Assembly (NCBI GenBank): GCA_024291935.2
Contig: CM044318.1
Coordinates: 82,222,001 to 82,286,000, forward strand
Origin: Okapia johnstoni
Taxonomy: Eukaryota > Chordata > Mammalia > Artiodactyla > Giraffidae
DNA length: 64,000 nucleotides
Reading direction: 5' to 3'
How positions within the stretch are numbered: the first letter of the stretch is position 1; each line of letters begins with the position of its first letter. The translations under genes were made by a program, and so were the position numbers. Below, one piece after another: positions 24,201 to 39,200 of the stretch. Below the pieces are notes generated by a model that saw nothing but the letters and a program-made list of their open reading frames with translations, ran no database searches and was not told where the DNA came from.

Positions 24201-27200
24201 AGACAGTTCTGTAAGACAGACATTACAGAACAAACCGAAGTCACTAGGTGGATCATCCATTTCTAGATGCATGATGGGCTGGGTTATTTTGACCTACCTT
24301 CTCTCTATAATTGTTGGATAGAATGTATTTAAACTTTTTTTCTTAAAAGTATCAAGAGCTACAAGATAGTAAGATGTTATCAGGCCAGCATCTAAGTGAA
24401 AGGAGAAGCCCAGAGGGGTAAGTAGTGCACTGAAGCTATAGGCATCTGCCCAACTAGGGAAACCTGGGGTTTGGTTCTGATACCCTTTTAAGGTGAGGGA
24501 TGCAGGGGTTAAAGGTCTGCGCCAGTCCCAGTTCTCCTTCCGACCTCTCCTCGATCAAGCTGGGCTCTGCAGAAGACTATACACCAGGGTAAGAATCTTC
24601 CAGAAATCAACGCTTATCACTGTCCATCCTTAGCAGACTGCAGGGACAGTTCCCTTATCCCTAGCTAGACTGCAGGGAGAGTTCCCTTGGTGCTGGGCAG
24701 ACCGACCTGTAACCACAAACTGCCCTTTCCGACCAGGAGCTGACGTCACATCACGCATCACCTGGGTGGCTCAGTAAGCCCTGAGTCATTTCACTGGGCC
24801 TTAAACTGGTGCTGCCCTGCCACCTGACAGACATAAACACACCCTCTCTGGGGGGAACAGCCTTCGTCCTAGAACTGCAAGAGCTCCCAGAGAACTTTCC
24901 AGTGAAGTAAGCTCACAGGAAATGACCAGGAACTTGACCCTCACTTTTATGAAAGGCCTACATTAGTACCTGTTTTCACTAACTGACAGAAATCTGAAGT
25001 TAGGATCTTTGCTTTCACACAAAAAGGCGGAAAGCCAGCTTTCAGCATCTTGGGGGGCAACAGCCATTGAGCAGAGGGAGTGGCACCACCAAGCAGCTGC
25101 CCCAGGAACCACACTCAGCATGCCCGCCAGAGCTCTGAACCCTGTCCGGGAGCATCTGTGCTTTCTCTCGATTTGCATCCCTTAACAAGATGGGTCCTAA
25201 GGCAACTGCTTCTTTACTTTATGCCATTTTGGCTTATGAAAGGTTTCATAGAAATGCTCTGCTTTTAGACAGTAGGGAAATCTGTTTAAAATATTAACAA
25301 CAACAGAATAAGTTTCAATATCTGGGCCAAAGGAGAAAACATAGACTGTCTTAAAATTATAAACATGGAAAACACGAAAATGAGAACAGGCACAGATAGA
25401 GCGTGTTTGGGAAACTTCTAGGTTCACATACTATGTAATCAAATATGAAAACAAATGGAATAATGATCTAAGAAGTCAGAGAAAAATCAACCTAAGTACA
25501 AAGAAAAATGGAAGCGATAAAGATAAAAGCAGAATGAAAAGTAAAATAAAAGGTACCATCATTTAGCAAAGACATTACAGACATCCTAATAAAGTTACAT
25601 GTTTTCATTTAATTATCACCAAGTCCAATGAGAGAGAGATTATCTCAAATTTGTAGAGAGGAGATGAAAGTAATGTTTCTGTGGTCTAATGGCAGTAAAA
25701 GGAAAATTATGTATAAAATCTAGGACTGGTTCCCTGGGGGTGGTAGAGTGGAGGAGAATGTGAGAGTTGGCCCATAAAGAAGGTTGAGCGTCAAAGAATT
25801 GATGCTTTCAACTTGTTGTGCTGGAGAAGACTCTTGAGAGTCCCCCGGAAAGCAGGGAGATCAAAGCAGTTAATCCTAAAGAAAATCAACCTTGAACATT
25901 CCTTGGAAGAACTGTTGCTGAAGCTCCAATATTTTGGCTACCTGATGTGAAGAACTGACTCATTGGAAAAGACCCTGATGCTGGGAAAGGTTGAAGGCAG
26001 GAGGAGAAGGGGGTGGCAGAGGATGAGATGGTTGGATGGCATCACCGACTCAATGGACATGAGTTTGAGCAAACTCTGGGAGATAGTAAAGGACAGGAAA
26101 GAAAGCCTGGTTTGCTGCAGTCCATGGGGTTGCAAAGAGTCGGACATGATTTTGAGACTGAACAACAATGAAGAATGGAGGAGGAACCAGATAAATACAG
26201 TATAGAAAAGAAAAGCCAACAAAGGGCAAATAAATACAGAAACACAATGAACAATGCTAAGGATTAGTCAGGAGGTTATCTAGAAAATAAAGTTGGATTC
26301 CTACTTCACTTTAAACACTAAATAGCAGATGGATCAAATACTTAAATGTGAGAAAAAGATCATGAAGCTATTTGAAATAGAAAAACACGTTTGTAATCTT
26401 TGGGTAGACAAACCTTTTTAACAACAAAAAGTGACAAAAGAGGTCACAAAGCAGTTTACGAAAAAGGGAAAAAGCAAACGGATTTTAAACCTGTGAAAAG
26501 ATCCCCCATCTCATATACAGGAAGAAAAACATGTAGATTTTTCCCCCAACCTATCATATTGGCAAAGGTAAGAAATATCTCTGCACGCACGGCATTGATG
26601 AAGACTTGGGGGGCAGAGATAGGGATGCATCTTTCAGAGGCATTTCTGCCTCATCTATCAAGTTTCTAAATGCATATGGCCTTTGATCAGCAATTATGCT
26701 CCCGGAAATTTGTCCCACATCCATTGTCATGCATGGGCTCAAGGTGCCTGGACAAGAATATGTCTGTTCGAAGTATCAGATGATGAAACCACCCATGTGG
26801 CCATCAGTAAAGGACAGGTTAAAGCATTTACAGTGTGGTCCTACCATGAAATACTACACAGCCAGTGAAGAGGATTAGGTCGATCTGGAATAACCAAAGT
26901 GGAAAGAAGTACTAGGTGTGCCGCCATTTGATTTCAAAATTAGGACCCAAGGTTTGAAATAAGAGCGATAGCAAGGTGATGGTTGCTGAAGATGGGGGAT
27001 GGGTAGAGAGGTTTCACTGTACCTTTTAATTTCGAGTGTTTGAAAATTTCCATAACCTCTTGCTCTGCAGAGAGAGACAGGTGGAAGAAACTTTTCACTG
27101 TATTCTAAATTACATTTTACAAAAACCTAGTGCCAAAGATTGCTTTTGGGAAGTGAACCTGGTGATAGAGAAGGGAGGGAGACTGTTTTCCAAATAACCC

Positions 27201-30200
27201 TTTACACTGTTGGAATTTTTACTTACAGGCATCCATTGCCACTACAATATAAAGGTAAAGTGTCAGGCATCCATTTTTTTCATGTACAATTTGGGTGTTT
27301 ACAGTAATAGAAGTGAGGGGAAAACAAACACTCCTTTGAATACTGTAATCAGTTGAATGGCTTCCTTCTGAAGTTATTTCTCTCCAGGGAGATAAAGGTA
27401 CTTCCACATCAGATGAGTTTGTCATGTGAATATTAGTGTATGATGTGCTGTGCTCGGTCGCTTAGTCGTGCCTGACTCTTTGCAGCCCCATGGACTGTAG
27501 CCTGCTAGGCTCCTCTGTCCATGGGATTCTCCAGGCAAGAATACTGGAGTGGGTTGCCATTTCCTCCTCCAGGGGCTCTTTCTACCCCAGGGCTCAAACC
27601 CGAGTCTCTTGCATCTCCTGCACTGATCGGCAGATTCTTTTCCACTAGTGCCACCTGGGAAGCCTTGGTATATGATATGAAACTCCAAATATTTTAGCTG
27701 AAATTCCTGGAAGTACTGGGTAGGCAAATGTGAGCAGGAGTCCCAAACCTTGGTAGCTATAATTTAAGAGTCTTATGCTCCACCGACTGAATTAGCTGGG
27801 CAGTAGCTACAGTTCAGATTTACAGGATGAAGTGACTAAGATATTTACTCACCTATACCTCACTGGTCGGGTGGGCCCCGAGGGAGTATGTGATCCCATG
27901 ACAAGGCTTACTATTTACTATTGAGAATTCACATCAATTCAGTGCACTTCCTACACGTCTACTGTGTTCAAGGGGCTGGGCTTAAGCGTGCCTGAAAAGG
28001 AATAACAGTTTCACGCCTTCTGAAATGGAGCAGGCCAGGTGTCCAGGTAACTCCGAGGACTGAGGCGGCAGGTGAGTGAGGAGACCCCTGGGAGGACTGC
28101 AGAAGGCTCGGGAGGAGGGGGTCTTGGGGGACACCTGGGTAAAAGGATGAAATCTGAGAAGCAGAGAGAAGACACGGAGGACGCTCCCCAGTTTTAGGTT
28201 TGCCTTCAGTAATTCAGGCTTTTATAACAATCAGTTTTCTCGTATTTCACCTCACTTCCTTGGGAATATATCCTGATGAATAGATTTCCTTTTCTCAGTA
28301 TGTACTGGCATTTCTGACAAGCAAGGGTCTAGATCATCAGGCTTGCAAACTCTGTGAGTGCTGGTTTAAGTATCAGATGCCCACACTGATCAGAAGTGTG
28401 CAAGTCCTCATTCAAATTCATTCAGATGCGAATTCGTTCTGTGGCAGACAGCTCTGAAAGTTTGGACTCAGCCTCAGAGGGACTGGCGGGGACCTGATGG
28501 CTCTGAAATCGTGGTCTAAATTAGTTTTGCTCCTATTTGTATCCTTACAAAGCATTTATGAACGAATAGTTATTGCTTATAAGGAACAGCCCATGTTAAT
28601 TGTTCATCACTCTTGGTGTGCGTTGGGGGCGGGAGGGCTCTTTGAAATAGCTCTCCCCGCTTCCCTCTGATGCTACTTACATCGAGTCTGATTGCTCTAC
28701 CATCTTAGAAGAGATGTACAACATTGGCCAACCTTGTTTTACAAAATACAGTGTGTTGTAGGTTCTACAGACACAGATAAGGTGTGGAGGAGGAGAAATG
28801 TCATGTCAGAGACTCTACACTGAAAATCTCACCTCTACAGACAGTGCACGGAGGACCTTTCACATGGACTCTAGAAAGACGGTCCTGATGAACCTATTTG
28901 CAGGGCCGCGATGGAGGGCAGACACAGACAACAGACTTATGGAAACGGGTGGTGGGGCGGAGGAACGAGAAGGTGAGACAAATGGAGAGAGTAACACGGA
29001 AGCATCTACACTCCATATGTAAAGTAGACGGCCAGCGGGAATTTGCTGTATGATCCGGGGACTCAAACTCGGGCTCTGTGACCACCTAGAGGGCTGGGAC
29101 GGGGTGGGAGGTGGCAGGGGGGTTCAAGAGGGAGGGGACGCATGTACACCTCTGGCTGATTTACGTTGCTGTATGGCAGAAATGAAGCCAAAATTGTAAA
29201 GCAATTATCCTTCAATTAAAAATACATTAAAAAAAAGATGCCATGAGTATCTGGAAAGCAGCACAACTACTGTTATGTTTCTGAACAAGGGCTGGTTCTA
29301 AGAAAGACCAATTAAGACAAATGGCTGGAGCGTGATACTATTATAAGCAAAAGCAAAGAGAAATGCAAGTCTCTCTGGTTATTGTATGAGGCTTTGCAGG
29401 ATGCAAGAAATTTCCCCCATCCCACCCCATCACCTTTATCTGTGGCAAAAATGGGGAAAAGGAACTAAAGATCGCCGGGGCAGCCGGTGATCTCAGACTT
29501 GCTCGCCATCACCGTGTTCCTGCAGTTTCTTCCTTCTACACCCCCCTTCTCTCTCCGCCTGTTTGTACAGCCATTTTAAGACTGCAGCCCTGATCTCCAC
29601 CTCTGGGGGTCCTGCTATTTGGCCTCACGTTGCCTCGTTTCCTCCTCTTTGAAATGGGGCTATTGGTGGTGTCTGCCTTGAGGTGGCTAGAAATGCCTGC
29701 AAAGCACTTAGCCTGGGAGCACTAGCCACATAACTGGTGCTCAACACATGCTTGCTGTTTTATAACAACTCAAAACACAACTGAGACACTCCTTATCCTA
29801 AAACACTTAGGATAATAACTCAAACAGGCATACACACACATGCAATTATAGACCATTTGGTTATAAGAATAAAAATAGGAATTCGTCCTGCCTTTGCTGG
29901 AATTTCTGCAGCACAGAAACCCAATCTACAGGGTTGGTAGACATTCTCCTCAGCCCATCTGCTGTCTCAAGAAGGGACTTGAATTCAGCAAAAATCAATC
30001 TAAGAGATAGGTTCAGTTGCTTTTCTTTTTTTTTGGCTTCCTATTGTTCTAGTAAAGAAGCTAATCTAACTGGAAAAACAACTTTAGCCAGTCAGGTCAG
30101 TAGCATTACTCACTGATAAGAGTCTATGGAGGAAAACCACTTCCTAACTTTTCCCAGGAAAGGAAGGGCTAATAAAACAAAACAATCCAAGTAGGGTCAC

Positions 30201-33200
30201 ACATCAGCATGTACAGTTCAAATGCCATTTTATGGAGCAAACCTTAAAAAAATTACAGATAAGTGCTAAGTGACGCTTTCATGAGGTTTTTACTCGTTTG
30301 AAGGATGGCCCGTCTATGGATTGAAGGTGCCACTTATACTCCCATTAGAATCATGGCACATTGCAGTCTGACAGCAGAAAATTGCGTTTCGATCTACTTC
30401 TTAGCACAGACTTCTCTAGACATAATTCTGTGAGCGGAGAAATCTGTTTCCTAGATGTGACATTGAACGTGCTCTTATTTAAACTCTAGATGAATGAATT
30501 AAGCCTATTAGTCATAATAAAGTGCATAAAGGATTTCAGTTTGCCACATCCTAGAAATCTAATGAAACTCCAGAGTTTGCGCCCCAGCCCTTTCCTTGTC
30601 TCAGCGGGGAACACGTTTAGGCGCTCTGGGAGTTTGGCAGGTAAGACAATCCCGAGCGTCGTCACACCTCCTAGTCTCTTGAGCCACACTTATTTTTTAA
30701 ATTCGTCTTTAGTGACTTGAGACCCTCTCTTGGGTGATGGTACGACACTCCACGCATCCCAGAGCTTTCTTAGGGTCCCTGGGTGGCGTCTGTGTCAGGG
30801 CACTGCGCCCACCGCCTCCCACCCTGGGCTTCTCCAGGCTGGATCCTCTCCCAGCAGCTCAGGACTGAGCCTGTAGACTTGCCCCTGGTGTAATCACAGC
30901 CTCTCCTTCGTCTGTCGACCAACCTGAGACCCACACCAGGCTGCAGTGGTGAGCGCCCCGTGCTGAGGTTTCAGGATGGAAGGGAATCGGCAAGCAGAAA
31001 AGGAAAACGTAAAACCCCACGTCAGATGTTACTTCTCCTGGAGTAGCTGGCTCACCAGGGGCCTCTCGGGGGCCCCCTTCCCTCGTGGAAGTCAAGTCAG
31101 TTGACTTTACGGATGACGTCTGGGGTCAGGGCAAGGAATCCTTTCATACTACAAAGCGCAGCTTGTGAGCTCATGGACGCCGTCTCTCCCCCTGCCTGGG
31201 TGTCAGAGCTCAAGCCTGCCGCCCGAAGACACACTTCCAGAACTCCGCCCAGGACACATGCTCGGAGCGTGTGTGCGTTTTCTCCTCTTTAATATATGTT
31301 ACTTAAACAAGATTGTATGGTAATGGATTTTTCTGGGGTGCAAGGTTGTATGTTTTTGAACACTTTTGTAATCCAGAGGGAAAAGCCACCTAAAATATCT
31401 TAAGATTAACCATCATTGAAGGAGGAAACAGAACAGGCTCCATCTTGAAAGCAGGACTGCATCTTGGGCCAGACTGCGGACTTTGAGCTATATGCCCAGT
31501 GTCTATGGAAACAACATACCAACTGGAAAACCAGGTCCCCTGGATGGAAGAGCTCATACCTAGATTCTCTGTTACCTAAAAGAATACCCTAATTATCTGT
31601 GTAACCAAATAGAATCATAAATTCTATTATGCTTATTGGGGTATGACCACAGGCCCATTGATAACTGTCCACTGTTAACTACCTAGGCTTAAGGCATATG
31701 AATCACAGGTTAACTTTGATTGTATCTTTCCTTTGTTCAGACTAGTTTCAGGGAATTTGGGGAGGTGGGTTTGGGCATGTACACTTAGGCTATATAAGGT
31801 TTTCACAAAAACTGGTCGGGGTCCTTGGCTAAGAGGAGACTCTGCCTTGGGCCCGCCGGTGTAATAAACTGCACTCCACTATCTGCATTGGCCTTCGGAG
31901 TGAGTTTGTTTCCCAGAACGCGTGGCTACAACATCATCAGAAAGCCGCCCCGAACCCTCTGGGATCCTTTGGTAGCCAGTCCTGGAACTTGCCCTGTTTT
32001 TCTTTCCTCCTTTTTTCTCTTCCAGAGTCTGAGATGAACACTCTATGCAGGGCTGTCCCTGGGCCCTCTGAAGTGGTCTGTGAGCTGGCAATAGACACTG
32101 GTGTGTCTGATCTCCTCACTGACGTGCCTGTTCCTGGTGACTTGTGAACATCACAAGCCAGGCAGAGCAGGGCCAGGACTGCGCCAGGCAGAACAACGGT
32201 ATTCTATCAGCCTCCCTGCCTGCACACAGTTGTACGTGACCACACGCCCCTGTGTGTGACTTATTTTTTTTCCATCATTTTTCTAGCCTTTTCTCAAGCC
32301 CACACTTTGCCTTTCAAGTTGAGGCTGTGTCGGGAGAACTTGGCAGCAGTCAGCTAAAAGCCAGATGAATACAGTGAATGCTTTTCCCCTCAAACAGCTG
32401 ACGGGATGAAAAGGAAATGAAAGTTCGCTTCCCTCATCAAGGCCGAGGAGTTCGTTTGAGAAGCTTGAGTTGCAAGGCTCATTTCCCTGAGAAGGAAATG
32501 GTCGCCCAGAAAGGCCCATCTGTGGACAAGAGAAGAGACTTGATTCAATTGTCCTTGGTTTTTAAAGATCACACAGAACACTTGATGGCAAGATCGAGCA
32601 TTTTCTGTAAAGAACTAACTCACCCTTCAGACGTGAGGTCGACCACTATCGTGGTGTTTATGAAGGTGTTTTCCTTCCAGAAAGAGTAGATGGTAAGCCT
32701 GGATGGGCAAGGCAGGGCTAGCCACTGAGCGTGTGTCTGCCGTGTCCTGGGGGACAGGGCACGGGTAGCGCTAAAGTGCCAAGTGTCAGTGGATGCGATC
32801 TGTGCCGCCAAACGAGAATCACCTCCAAGAGGCATCACACCTGCAGGGGATTAATGCCGGTCCCCTTGGTGTGATGAGAAAGTGCGAGCCTAATCCAGAT
32901 CATATGTCTCGGAAAAGCTCCAGACAGACCCCAGCCTGGAGTGAGAAATGTGGGTTTTTCAGTTACTAATGTTTAAAGGGTAACATTTCCTTCATTTCAT
33001 AAAACAGAATGAGGGCCTTTTTTTGAGGCCTGCTTTAAAGGAAATCTTGAAGGCATCATCACTTCTGTAGGCACTCACTGCTGGCAGGAAAAAAAGACAC
33101 CAGCAAGTAGAAATATCTTTTCTTGCTAGTGAGAGTCCCAGTGTCACATGGTACACAGGTGAGCTACTTAAAGGGAGGCAGGCAAAGCCTCAGGACAAGA

Positions 33201-36200
33201 GAATCCTTGGAGAAGAGGCTGATGGGCTCTGTGAATTTCTGAAATTTGCGTTCGAAGTATTGCGTATGGGTGCATTTTTGAGGGTTCATAGCCTTATCAG
33301 ATTCTCGAAAAAATCCATATGCCCAGAGAAGTTTAGAAAGTACCCATCCCTTCCACTAATGTAAATTCAAGACAGGTTCAAAAAATGAATGTAAAATTAC
33401 CATCAACGGGCAACAACATAACAAGAAGTTACAGGTGGATCTTGATTGATTGAAATGGGAGAGGACTTTGTAAGCACAAAAGGAATAGGAGGATTCACCA
33501 AGGATTAATAAATACTTAAAACTGTAATTTTTATACCAAAAAAAAAAAACCCAGCATAAATAAAACTGAAAGGCAAACTAGGGAGATGTTTACAGTAAAT
33601 TACTGGAAATGGGTAAGGATTGTTAACCTATTAAGAAAATGAACTCAAACAAATAAGGAAGAAAAACTCTCAAATAGAGAAAAACAGGCAAAGCATGGGA
33701 ACAGACAATTCACAGAACAAATACAGTTAATAGCAGCTGTGTGCTGGAGCTGGCCGCTACCAGCACATGCCAGCTTATTCTCTGCTCCTGATTCAGAGAC
33801 ATCACCTCAATAACCTGAAATTGATCATGGTGGAGTTTTTACAGCAGAGAAATCACCTACAAATCAAGGATCTTTTTTTTTTTTTGGACAGTCAATTTAC
33901 CAGCACACTTTGTTAATAGATATACAAAAAGCAGTTCAAGTATACCGGCAGTCAAAGAAATGCAGAGAGAAATGAGGTCTGGACGAGATAAAATAAGCAC
34001 ATTTCACCCTATTCCTCTTGCAAATCACAACATAAAAGTCTGGAGAAAATCCATAAAGCAACCGACAGATACTCTGAAAGATGGAGAAAAGTAAATGGAC
34101 TGGCTAGGGACCTCAGAGGGCTTCCCAGGCGGCTCAGTGGTAAAGAACCTGCCTGCCAATGCAGGAGACACAGGAGATGCAAGTTCGATCCCTGGGTCGG
34201 GAAGATCCCCTGGAGGAGGGGCATGGCAACCCCCTCCAGTATTCTTGCCTGGAGAATCCCATGGAGAGAGGAGCCTGGCGGGCTACCGTCCATGGGGTCA
34301 CAGAGAGTCAGACACGACTTAGTGGCTAAACAACAACAGGGACCTCAGAACTCAAGGAACTGCCCAGTGGTGAGTCCTTGTTTACTCCGTTTCCCCCTTC
34401 TTTATATCTTGGCCCGGGCTCTGGAGAGGTGCTCCCCAATCTGAAAATGCCTATAGCATCAGACTGAAAAAAGGGAAAAAGGCCTGAGGAGAGCCTGTCT
34501 TCAGCTAAAAGAACAGGAGAAGCGTGAGCTGGTAAGAGAGACATTTTGGCCACAGCCGACCTAACTCTACCTCCAGGTGAAACGAGAAAGAAGCCCTGCC
34601 CTGCTGTCCCCACTGGGCACCACATCCTGGACACGGCCCAGCCCTGTTGTCCATCCCTCCCTACAGTAACAGGCCTCATCTCTTCCCTGGAACAAAGCCT
34701 GTGGATGGAACTTTCCAATGGATTTGTCATCACCGCAAAGACCAGAAGGAAGCGGGGCAACATTTTCACATCTTGAAAGAAGAAAACAAGTCAACCCAGA
34801 ATTCTATATCCATGGAAAGTATTTTTTAGTAATGAAAGTGAAACAGACACGTTCAGAGGAAGGAAAACTAAGAGAATTTTTCACCAGCAGATCTGCTTTA
34901 ACAGAATAAAAGAAATTTTTTTCATATAGGAAGGAAATGATAACAGAAAGAAACCTGCAACATCAGAAGTGAAGAACAGGAGGGACGATATGAGTAGGTA
35001 CTGTTAACCATTCTTCTTAAGTTTAAAAAATGATGCTTGGTGGTTAAAAGCAAAAATGACAACATCTAAACTGGTCTCACTATATAAAGGTAACACTGAA
35101 GGCATCCGTATCACAAAGGGAGAGGAGTAAAGGGATGGAAAAGATGATAAAGCTTTACCTTCCACTTGAAGTGATAAAATATTGATACTAGTAGACTGTG
35201 ATACATTATGTACATACAATGCAATCTTTAGAGCAGCAGTTTTCAATTAGGAGTGATTTTGTCTCCTAGGAGACATCTGGCAACGTTTAGAGGTATGCTT
35301 ACACATGCTACTGCCATCTACAGTTGGTAGAAACCAAGATGTTGCTAAACATTCTATGATACACAGGACAGTCAGATACAACAGAGAGTCATCCAGCCCA
35401 AAATGTCAACGATGCTGAGGCTGAGAAACTCTGCCCTAAGTCAGCCAGACAAAAAAGTACAGACAGACTTATCTCATAAACACTATAGATGAATCAATAT
35501 GGAATAGTGAAAAATGTTTAACAAACCTACAGGAAGTCAGGAAAGAGGAGCATGATAAAAACATTAAAATGGTGGACCTCAGTTCTATCAGTAATTATAT
35601 TAAAAGTAAATGGTCTACACACACCAGTTAAAAGCCAGTGACTGACAGAACGGATGAAAAATACATGACCCAACTATATGCTGTTTCTCAGAAACTCATT
35701 TCAAGTAAAATGACACATGTAAATGGATGGAAAAACACATTCTTCACAAACCCCTCTCAAAGGAGAACTGAGCAAATGTATTAATGTGAGATAGAACAGA
35801 TTTTAGAACAAAGTCACCAGAGCCAAAGAAGGACATTTGTCGTTGTTTAGTTGCTAGGTCACATCCGACTCTTTTGTGACCCCACGGACTTTAGCCGGCC
35901 AGGCTCCTCTGTCCATGGGATTCTCCAGGCAAGAATACTGGAATGGGTTGCCAGTTCCTTCTTCAGGGAATCTTCCCAATCCAGGCATTGAACCCAAATC
36001 TACTGCCTCTCCTGCATTGGCAGGCAGATTCTTTACCACTGAGCTACCAGGGAAGTCCAAAATGAAGGACGTTACATAATGATAAAAGGGTTAATTCACC
36101 AAGAAGACACAACAATCCAGATTGTTTTATACCACAAACAACAGAGCTTCAAAACACAGGAAGTAAAAACTGATGGCCGAAAAAAGACGGATTTATAGTT

Positions 36201-39200
36201 GGAAACTTAAACATCCCTTTCAGTAATTTATAGAACTACTAGATGGAAAAAGGTATTTTATGTATCAAATGGGCAAAGCTTTGAAATATTAATACTTAAT
36301 CAGTCCTGAATGTTCATTGGAAGGACTGATGTTGAAGCTGAAACTCCAATACTTTGGCCACCTGATGCAAAGAGTTGACTCATTGGAAAAGACCCCAACG
36401 CTGGGAAAGATAGAGGGCAGGAGGAGAAGGGTACGACAGAGGATGAGAGGGTTGGATGGCATCATCAAGTCAATGGGCATGAGTAAGCTCGGGGAGTTGG
36501 TGATGGACAGGGAGGCCTGGTGTGCTGCAGTCCACGGAGTTGCAAAGAGTCGGACACGACTGAGCGACTGAACTGAACTGAATACTAGCAAAGTCATGGT
36601 GAGACAGATGCTCTGTACTAGTATGGGAACATAAGTGCATGTCAGTATTGAAAAATATTTATATATATTAAGAGGCTTAAAATGGTTATACCATTTTCCT
36701 TACCAGTGATGTTTATCTTTGTGCTTTGCATTTGGTTTTTACTTTTGTGCTCATCTCAAGTTTCCTGTATACAAGCAGAAACTGTTACTTCCAACAGCAT
36801 AAAAATGAGATCATACACATAAAGTGTGTTATATACTCTTGCAACTGGTGTGCAGAAACTAAATCAGTGGTAAAGATTTTTGTAAATAATTTTTGAAGGT
36901 AAAAAGTGGTAAGAAAGTATGCCCATTACCATTCCTATCTCGCAATGAGCCGGCTCTTTGCATCAGGTGGCCAAAGTATCAGGAATCTTATTGTATTTAT
37001 TGTAAATATCCATTTTATTGGCCAAGCCAAATAATTCACAGTGCCACCTGCCATTCTCCAAAACGTCGCAGTATATAGATCAGGGGTCCCCAACCTCTGG
37101 GAGCTAATGCCTGATGATCTGAGGTGAAGGTGGTATGGCAATAATAGAAACAAAGTGCACAATAATGTAATGCACTTGAATCATTCGGAAACCATCCTCC
37201 CCACCCCTCATCCATGGAAAAACCGTCTTCTGTGAAACCAGACCCTGGTGCCAAAAAGGTTGGAGACTGTTGGTATAGATGACAAGTTGAATGGGCACCC
37301 TCACTATTCTGAATAGAAAAGATAAAAATATTCCTAAGAGGACGTGCTTGGCAGTCCAGTGGTTAAGAATCTGCCTGCCAACGCAGGGGACAAAGGTGTG
37401 ATCCCTGGTTCAAGAAGATTCCGCATGCCTCAGAGTGACTAGGCCTGTGCATCACAACTACGGAGCCCACACCCTAGAGACCATGCTCTGCAACAAGAGA
37501 GGCCATCACAATGAGAAGCCCGCACGCTGCAAAAGCCCACGCGTAGCAACGAAGACCTAGTGCAACCAAAAATACATAAACTAAAAAATATTCCTCAGAA
37601 TAACCAAACTACACTGCACCACAACTATGCACCAAACAGTGTACTAAATGCTTTCCGTGGATGATCTCATTTGTCCACCCCAGGAGCTGAATTAACTCTG
37701 CTTTATAGAGGCGCTGGGAACTTAAGCAACTTGTCCAAGTTCAGACACTAGTAACTAGCAGAGCCTGGATTCCAAGCACCTCCATCAAGTTAAGAGCTGA
37801 GGGCGCACCTGGGCCTGCCTGAGTGCAGGGTTGGCCGGCAGGGGTCTGGCAGGGACGCAGGGCACACGAGGAGCCTGGTGCAGGGGTGGGAGCCCTCGCT
37901 GCGGAGAACTCGGCAGAGGGGTGTCGAGGGCTTTGAGGGGTCTGCTGATGTCCACGTGCTGACACGGCGGCAGTCTCCGGGTGTTGTCCTGCGGGGTCAG
38001 AGCAAAGAGCCACGATGTGATCGTTACTGGGTAACCCCTGGAGGACACGCAGTGCTAACACCCCTGCTTAAGCTGCAGGGGGAAGGGGCTGGAGGAAGGG
38101 CGGGAAATCAAGGAGTTATAGGTAAGGGAATCTATTATTATTTACATAAACGTCAGAATTCTAACAGAAGCACCCTTCTCCACCCGCAAATCTGAACCCA
38201 TGGGGATTGATTTTTTTCTTAATTTTTAACTTCTTTATTGAGTATAGCTGCTTTTCAGGTGAATCAGTTATACGTATACCTATATTCCCTCTTTTTTTGG
38301 GGGTTTCCTTCCCATTTAGCTCTGGGATTGATTTCTATTTGAATTTTTAAAAACTGGATTAATTAATTAGCAGACAGGTACAAGGCACCTCAGTAAGTGC
38401 CAACACATATAAAGACACAGACCAGAAATTCAGGAAATTCCAAAGGACTTGTGCAAATGAGATGCAGTTCAATGTACACAGGGCTTGATGAGAACCGAGG
38501 AGGAGGAGCACTGGGGTTTTTGGAAGCCAGCGGCAGAGGTCGGGGCTGGATATGGAGGAACACTGCCTGCGTGGTGGCCTTGTTTGTAGCGACAGATGAG
38601 GATGGACGCAGTGTGAGCCTCACACCCTGCCCCTCCCTGCCTCCCTCTTTTATTCCTTTCTCTCTAAAAACAGCTTTTTATTGAGGTTTAATTGACTGTT
38701 AGTTGCAGTCAATATTTAAAATGTACATTTGGTAAATTTCACACCCATGAAACCATCACAATAAGCGAAACAATGAACATACCCATCGCCGTCATGGGCT
38801 ATGTCTCATTTTCACTAGTCCTTTGACTTGTGAAGTCCTTCCCTCTCCTTTTCCCAGCAACTATTGATACAATTTTGGTCATTATAAATTAGTTTGCATT
38901 TTCTAGAATTTTATATAAATGGAATCATTGTTTTTGGTCTGGCTTCTTTCACTCGGCATGATTATTTTGAGATGTATCCAAGATGTCGTGTGTATCAATA
39001 GTTCATGTTGTCTTATTCTGAATAGCATCCCACTGTGTAGATATAACAAAATGTGTTTACCCTTCTATCTGTTGATTGGTATTTGGGTCATTTCTGGTTT
39101 TTGGTCCTTCAAAATAAAGCTGCATCTTTGACTCTTACAACTAAAGCTGTTTTTCCCTCATGTCCCATGGTTGGGGGTGGAAATGGCAATGCTTATTAGG

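Larger units (their letters stand above)
34760..36260 (+). mobile_element. old L1/HAL1 copy, host to MER5A and Bov-tA
   Basis: L1 text resumes on each side of two insertions: aactaagagaatttttcacc, then gtagactgtgatacatta, then catgacccaactatatgctg, then tgataaaagggttaattcac. It covers the end of ORF1, the inter-ORF region and the endonuclease part of ORF2. Confidence 0.7.
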
